Below, piece after piece: positions 35,464-39,197 of a stretch of DNA of 39,197 nt. The first letter of the stretch is position 1; every line of letters begins with the position of its first letter. The notes beneath the pieces are model-generated. The model was given only the letters and a program-made list of their open reading frames with translations. It was not told where the DNA came from and searched no databases. A program made the position numbers and the translations under genes. This DNA comes from Pseudanabaena sp. UWO311 (GTDB taxonomy: Bacteria; Cyanobacteriota; Cyanobacteriia; Pseudanabaenales; Pseudanabaenaceae): assembly GCF_006937785.1 (NCBI RefSeq), contig NZ_SJEE01000043.1:1-39197 (forward strand), in the 5' to 3' direction.

Positions 35464-36198
35464 ATGACAGATACAGTATCAGGTAAATTAGCAGGCAAGA
35501 GAGCGATCGTTACTGGTGCAAGTAGCGGTATTGGCAAAGAGGTAGCATTACGACTATTAGAATCAGGCGCACAGGTGAGTCTGGTTAGCCGTAATCCCGA
35601 TCGCATTCTCCACGAACTACCCGCAGGTAGCAATGCTAAAGGCTATGCGATTGACCTTGGTGATATCTCTCAAGTCTCAGCAAGGATACAAACAATTGTT
35701 GCTGATATGGGCGGCGTAGATATTTTAATTAACAACGCTGGCATGGCTTATATCGGTGAATTGATCGATATGCCCCTGACCGAATGGCAAAAATTGTTTG
35801 ATCTCAACTTAACCAGTATATTTCAGTGTCTACAAGCAACGTTGCCAACCATGCGATCGCAAAAAAGCGGAAAAGTAATTAACGTTGCTTCGATCGCTGC
35901 TAAGCAAGGGTTCCCTAATTGGGGCGCATATTGTGCCAGTAAATTTGCGCTACTGGGCTTAACTCAGGCGATCATGTTAGAAGAGCAGCCGCACGGCATC
36001 AAAGTCATGTCTATCTGCCCTGGCTCGGTCGATACGCCCCTATGGGATACCCTAGGTGATAAAGTGCCCCCAAGTTTTAATCGTGCAGCCATGTTAAGCC
36101 CAGCGACTGTTGCCGATGCAATTATGACTTTGGTAAATCTTCCTGCCGATGCGATGATCAATGATTTTGTGATCATGCCTAACGCAGAAGCTTTTTGA
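35464..36198 (+). CDS. SDR family oxidoreductase
   Basis: A 244-residue classical short-chain dehydrogenase. Features are the nucleotide-binding GASSGIGKEVA (TGxxxGIG), NNAG at about 89-92, catalytic Ser in INVASIAAKQG, Tyr-x3-Lys in YCASKFAL, and PGSVDTPLW after the active site. Typical NADP(H) enzyme size and start (ATG 35464). The substrate is unknown. The nearby palindromes separate it from folE. Confidence 0.93.
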   Translation: MTDTVSGKLAGKRAIVTGASSGIGKEVALRLLESGAQVSLVSRNPDRILHELPAGSNAKGYAIDLGDISQVSARIQTIVADMGGVDILINNAGMAYIGELIDMPLTEWQKLFDLNLTSIFQCLQATLPTMRSQKSGKVINVASIAAKQGFPNWGAYCASKFALLGLTQAIMLEEQPHGIKVMSICPGSVDTPLWDTLGDKVPPSFNRAAMLSPATVADAIMTLVNLPADAMINDFVIMPNAEAF

Positions 36199-36359
36199 GC
36201 CTATGGCTATTTGATGGGGGAATTATAGCTGTCGCCATTCTTGCTAGGACATAAAACCCAAATAGTGTGAGGTGGCGCTTTGCGCCACCTCACACTATTT
36301 GGGTTTTGATTTGTCCTGATACGGGTGACTATAGCTATATCTACCCCCTTCTAATACCA
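36199..36359. other. SDR 3' region and intergenic start
   Basis: This contains the palindrome at 36253-36307 and otherwise no gene. AGGACA (36246) and TGTCCT (36313) form an extra outer inverted pair. Confidence 0.5.
36253..36307. terminator. 26-bp-arm palindrome, AAAACCCAA type, TTT loop
   Basis: Perfect arms (36253-36278, 36282-36307) meet at GGCGC-TTT-GCGCC. The outer end matches the AAAACCCAAA family ends at 32601 and 37862. Confidence 0.88.
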
Positions 36360-36494
36360 AAACACAAAATGGCGTAGCCATTTTGTGTTTAATTGCGACA
36401 TAGTGGTGCAACCACTATGTCGCAATTAAACACAAAGCCCAAAAGCCTGTATTGTCTGTCTAGCAGGCAATACAGGCTTTTGGGCTTTGTGTTT
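36360..36494. repeat. Chain of three palindromes sharing arms
   Basis: Palindrome A 36360-36390 (GGC-GTA-GCC), B 36382-36436 (GGT-GCA-ACC) and C 36428-36494 (27-bp arms, larger loop). The 9-mer AAACACAAA is at 36360-36368 and 36428-36436; its complement TTTGTGTTT is at 36382-36390 and 36486-36494. Adjacent members share arms, so A and B, or B and C, cannot fold fully at once. Confidence 0.85.
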
Positions 36495-37084
36495 TGTTTT
36501 TTATAAAAAATTTGAAGACAGATTAATTTTAGATAAACGTTCTTTGTGTCAAGTAAATACTCTATCTGCTTCTATAAATTTTATGGATCACAAAAAATCA
36601 ATAAGTATTTGCTTATAGATGATATTGCAACGTAAAGACTATCCAAATCCAATTAGCCCTATAGAGGTTTTCAAATGAGTATGTATTTGAAACCCAAAAA
36701 CTCAATCCCAGTCAGGTCTTTGAGCTTTTAGCCTACCGCATAAAAAACAAAAACCGCTATATCTATCTTACGGATGGAATTAACTGAAACTTAACCATAA
36801 TCACTTATAGCAGCTAAGGAATAGTCTAGAATTATGAATGAATGTTAAATCAAGACAAAAAAATTTCAATCTATTGAGAGAAGCAATAACTCCCGCAGAT
36901 CTGCGAATATGGGAGAATATATTAAATTTTATAGTTTGAATTGCTAGTTAAACACCTTTTTATGCTGGTGGAGTTAGTTTGATTCAAGCGCAAAATTTTT
37001 GATGTTTAATTACTGTTTTCTCGGCATTTTTTCGGCTTCCTCACCTTTAAGTTAATTCACTGGATATCTAGTAAGTATCACACC
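36495..37084. other. Upstream region of folE, nothing recognised
   Basis: 590 bases of AT-rich sequence. I see short ORFs of no merit and a weak CTCAA...TTGAG inverted repeat near 36700. No riboswitch consensus that I know is apparent. It probably holds the folE promoter. Confidence 0.4.
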
Positions 37085-37852
37085 ATGACGATCAGTATTT
37101 CTCGCCCTGTCAGCAACACTTCTGAGAACGATTCAAAACTCGCCAAAGTCATCGAATCTCTACCCACTAGAAAAGCAATCTCACAAATTATTCGCGATCG
37201 CGTAATCGCGGCTGGCGATCCTTTCTTTGCCAATGACACGATCGCTCATCACATCAGCGATATTGAACGCGAAGAGCTAAAAAAAGAAATTGAAGGAAAA
37301 CTACAAGGAGTCTTTGACTCTTTGATTATTGATACCGCGAACGACCACAACACTAAAGAAACGGCTCGTCGCGTAGCTAAGATGTATGTAGATGAAGTGT
37401 TTAAGGGGCGTTATCATCCCATGCCTAAGGTTACAGATTTTCCTAATGCTAAAGAACTTGACGAAATCTATACTCTTGGTCCAATTACAGTCCGTTCGGC
37501 TTGCTCTCACCACTTTGTGCCAATCGTAGGTCAGGCATGGATTGGGATTGTTCCCAGCGATCGAGTAATTGGCATATCAAAATTTAATCGCATCGTGGAC
37601 TGGGTGATGAGTCGTCCTCATATTCAAGAGGAAGCGGCGATTATGGTTGCTGATACCATTGAAGATTTGATCAAACCTAAAGGACTTGCCTTTGTGATCA
37701 AAGCGCAGCATATGTGCATGACTTGGCGTGGAGTCAAAGAACCTGAAACTAAGATGGTTAACTCGATCGTGCGCGGTTCTTTCAGACAAGATCCATCGAT
37801 GAAAAAAGAATTCTTTGATCTGATTCGCGCCCACGGCTTTGGCGACTCATAA
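37085..37852 (+). CDS. folE: GTP cyclohydrolase I
   Basis: A 255-residue GTP cyclohydrolase IA (GTP to 7,8-dihydroneopterin triphosphate; folate/pterin route). The Zn site is Cys140, His143 and Cys211 (ACSHHFVPI, QHMCMTWRG). Conserved GISKFNRIVDWVMSRP and EAAIMVADTIEDL are present, as is the family end VRGSFRQDPSMKKEFF. The N-terminus (about 35 residues, MTISISRPVSNTSEND...) is longer than the minimal enzyme and may be regulatory or disordered. ATG at 37085. Confidence 0.93.
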   Translation: MTISISRPVSNTSENDSKLAKVIESLPTRKAISQIIRDRVIAAGDPFFANDTIAHHISDIEREELKKEIEGKLQGVFDSLIIDTANDHNTKETARRVAKMYVDEVFKGRYHPMPKVTDFPNAKELDEIYTLGPITVRSACSHHFVPIVGQAWIGIVPSDRVIGISKFNRIVDWVMSRPHIQEEAAIMVADTIEDLIKPKGLAFVIKAQHMCMTWRGVKEPETKMVNSIVRGSFRQDPSMKKEFFDLIRAHGFGDS

Positions 37853-37859
37853 AGTGTTA

Positions 37860-37916
37860 TTAAAACCCAAAGGGCATAAACGGCACTATGTGCCGTTTAT
37901 GCCCTTTGGGTTTTAA
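37860..37916. terminator. 27-bp-arm palindrome, AAAACCCAA type
   Basis: Arms meet at CGGCAC-TAT-GTGCCG. Outer end TTAAAACCCAAAGGGC. Located just after folE; a T-run follows. Confidence 0.88.
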
Positions 37917-37969
37917 TTTGTTATGGCTAGCATCTATAGTGATTGGTAGCAGAATTTATATTGAAGATA

Positions 37970-38551
37970 ATGAAAAATTGGCTGAAGCGATCTTTTGATG
38001 TGATTTTTTTGGTGGCGATCGCAAGTTGTATAAGCCTAAGTATATTGCTAGGAACTGTATTTGGTGATGCTCATCCCGTGCAAGCAAAACTTACCGATGA
38101 TACCTATGACGGTAATATATTTGCTCTCTATGGAGGCAATGGCTCCATTGTTCCACCTCGAATTAGCTTAGCTGAATCCCTTGAGCTAGGTCGAGCCGCA
38201 ATGTTAGTTTTTTATGTCGATGACAGCGCTGACTGTAAGCGCTTTTCGCCCATTCTCAACTTGGCTCAAGGATTTTATGGTAAAACGATTAGTCTGATTG
38301 CAGTTCCTGTCGATAGCTTAGACTTACAAACAAACAACTACACCCCAGCCGACGAAGCATATTATTACAAAGGGACAGTGCCCCAAACAGTACTAATTTC
38401 TGGTGAAGGCAAAGTTACTTATGATCGCGAAGGGCTGTTTGGATTTGAAGAACTAGACTCGGCAATTCGTGACTTACTGCATCTACCTGATGCTCCTCCC
38501 GAATTAAAATTCCGTAAAACCGATAAAGTCATCAACGAATTGAATCCCTAA
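37970..38551 (+). CDS. Thylakoid photosystem I accumulation factor-like protein
   Basis: About 193 residues with a basic N-terminus and a membrane/signal helix (about 10-32), then a thioredoxin-like domain. It matches the cyanobacterial family typified by slr1796, annotated as a thylakoid membrane photosystem I accumulation factor. Signature stretches are [44 protein letters not shown]-like [16 protein letters not shown] and [16 protein letters not shown] single Cys in the DSADC segment replaces the CxxC redox pair, so it is probably structural or chaperone-like. ATG 37970 is chosen over TTG 37943. Confidence 0.85.
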   Translation: MKNWLKRSFDVIFLVAIASCISLSILLGTVFGDAHPVQAKLTDDTYDGNIFALYGGNGSIVPPRISLAESLELGRAAMLVFYVDDSADCKRFSPILNLAQGFYGKTISLIAVPVDSLDLQTNNYTPADEAYYYKGTVPQTVLISGEGKVTYDREGLFGFEELDSAIRDLLHLPDAPPELKFRKTDKVINELNP

Positions 38552-38597
38552 AGAAAAAAATTGTGACGCGGCTTCGCCGCGCCACAATTTTTTTCTT
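38551..38597. terminator. Palindrome, TTC loop, after the PSI factor
   Basis: Arms of about 22 bp with one mismatch meet at GCGGC-TTC-GCCGC. A- and T-runs flank it. It separates this gene from the ferredoxin gene. Confidence 0.85.
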
Positions 38598-38618
38598 AAA
38601 CGCTCTCCTTGTAAAGTG

Positions 38619-39002
38619 ATGAATGAAGATATTGTCTTAGATTTAGATTTGGTGCGTCAGCAACTAGCAACTCGTGCGGCAAATTTGTCGATTCCTCAAA
38701 TCGAGAAGCATTTATTCCTATGTGCTGATCAGACTAAGCCCCTCTGTTGCCAAAAAGAGATTGGCTTACAAGCATGGGACTATCTCAAGCGCCGTATTAA
38801 AGAACTCGATCTCGAAACAAAAATCTTTCGGACTAAAACTAATTGCTTGCGCGTATGCGATCGCGGCCCAATTTTATTAGTCTATCCAGATGGGGTTTGG
38901 TATCACTCAGCAACTGTCGAAGTACTAGAGCGAGTACTGCAAGAGCATATTATTGGTGGAAAAGTCGTCTCTGATTACGCCTTTGTGTCTCCAGAAAACT
39001 AA
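38619..39002 (+). CDS. Thioredoxin-like [2Fe-2S] ferredoxin (COG3411)
   Basis: A 127-residue protein with the thioredoxin-like ferredoxin pattern: [15 protein letters not shown] (Cys35, Cys43/Cys44) and [10 protein letters not shown] (Cys76, Cys80), then [20 protein letters not shown]. It carries one 2Fe-2S cluster for electron transfer; the partner is unknown. Start is ATG 38619, with GTG 38616 also possible. Palindromes flank it on both sides. Confidence 0.9.
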   Translation: MNEDIVLDLDLVRQQLATRAANLSIPQIEKHLFLCADQTKPLCCQKEIGLQAWDYLKRRIKELDLETKIFRTKTNCLRVCDRGPILLVYPDGVWYHSATVEVLERVLQEHIIGGKVVSDYAFVSPEN

Positions 39003-39016
39003 GGGACTTACACAAA

Positions 39017-39077
39017 ATATAAAACCCCAAAATATAGCGGCGGGCTACGCCCGCCGCTATATTTTGGGGTTTTATAT
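39017..39077. terminator. 29-bp-arm palindrome, AAAACCCC type, TAC loop
   Basis: Perfect arms meet at GCGGGC-TAC-GCCCGC. Outer end AAAACCCCAAAATAT. Just after the ferredoxin stop; its left flank (CTTACACAAAATATAAAA) resembles the flank of 19268. Confidence 0.88.
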
Positions 39078-39104
39078 GGATCATTTTTTCTTTGGAGTTC
39101 CCTA

Positions 39105-39163
39105 AATCCAAGAGTTTTGTTGAGAGTGTTGCCTCGCAACACTCTCAACAAAACTCTTGGATT
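39105..39163. repeat. 28-bp-arm palindrome, CTC loop
   Basis: Perfect arms (39105-39132, 39136-39163) meet at GTTGC-CTC-GCAAC. The core TTGTTGAGAGTGTTGC also occurs in the palindrome after pfk (17369-17404) inside different outer arms. Confidence 0.85.
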
Positions 39164-39165
39164 GT

Positions 39166-39197
39166 ATGACATTGACTACTGAGAAAGAGCAGCTTTG
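39166..39197 (+). CDS. Possible start of a gene running off the window
   Basis: ATG at 39166 opens a frame MTLTTEKEQL that continues to the window end. Position after the palindrome fits a gene start, but only ten residues are visible and no ribosome-binding site is clear. Confidence 0.35.
   Translation, partial: MTLTTEKEQL

Noticed and set aside
36360-36494. CRISPR array
   Set aside because: Repeats alternate in orientation and form palindromes with no regular spacers; not CRISPR.
36495-37084. Riboswitch upstream of folE
   Set aside because: No recognisable THF, preQ1 or other aptamer consensus; only weak inverted repeats.

Overview
The window looks like chromosomal DNA from a cyanobacterium of moderate-to-low GC content. 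It is rich in the HIP1 octamer GCGATCGC and related GCGATCG sites. It encodes a phycobilin lyase of the CpcS/CpeS family, a thylakoid photosystem I accumulation factor, a DUF2839 protein, a COG3411 ferredoxin and other cyanobacterial families. The many long intergenic palindromes and the sensor-kinase repertoire suggest a Pseudanabaena-like genome, but that genus call is an inference.

Layout. 1-1.5 kb is a small decay zone: a transposase-like C-terminal tail, an SMI1/KNR4 (SUKH) remnant without its N-terminus, and an Rpn-type PD-(D/E)XK protein. 1.6-7.1 kb holds an M48 peptidase, a TPR protein, a Cys-rich small protein, a membrane Ser/Thr kinase and leucyl/phenylalanyl-tRNA-protein transferase. 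7.1-8.37 kb is a 1.27-kb AT-rich gap with two diverged copies of a structured unit that may be small RNA genes. 8.4-18.5 kb is a minus-strand run: pfk, a Dpp/Opp-type permease, a DUF3352 protein, a PAS-PAS-GGDEF cyclase, a large dCache-HAMP-PAS4 hybrid histidine kinase and a coupled small membrane protein. 18.8-24 kb carries an unknown protein, a 36-codon ORF, the bilin lyase, an amino-acid binding lipoprotein, cysE, a YqiA-like esterase and a TIGR02466 oxygenase. 24-26.3 kb has a Rieske oxygenase divergent from a TetR regulator whose C-terminus is an IS1-type zinc ribbon, followed by a small membrane protein. 26.4-32.4 kb is a second signalling block: a CBS4-GGDEF protein, a hybrid kinase interrupted by a 120-bp in-frame insertion, and a REC-PAS-like-GGDEF response regulator. 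32.6-39.2 kb holds DUF2839, ispD, peroxiredoxin, a ribbon-helix-helix-like protein, a membrane protein, an SDR, folE, the PSI factor, a ferredoxin and possibly the start of one more gene.

How the genes work together. Three GGDEF proteins and two related hybrid kinases make this a cyclic-di-GMP and phosphorelay neighbourhood. The two kinases and one cyclase share a similar N-terminal membrane segment, which suggests modular duplication. Most other genes are single housekeeping genes.

The most striking non-coding feature is a family of about fifteen long, almost perfect palindromes (arms 14-29 bp) at gene ends. Most have a three-base loop closed by C:G. Some share outer arms (AAAACCCAA), others share inner cores, several carry the stop codons of their neighbours, and three are chained through shared arms. 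They probably act as terminators, but their length and modularity suggest a mobile or recombining repeat family.
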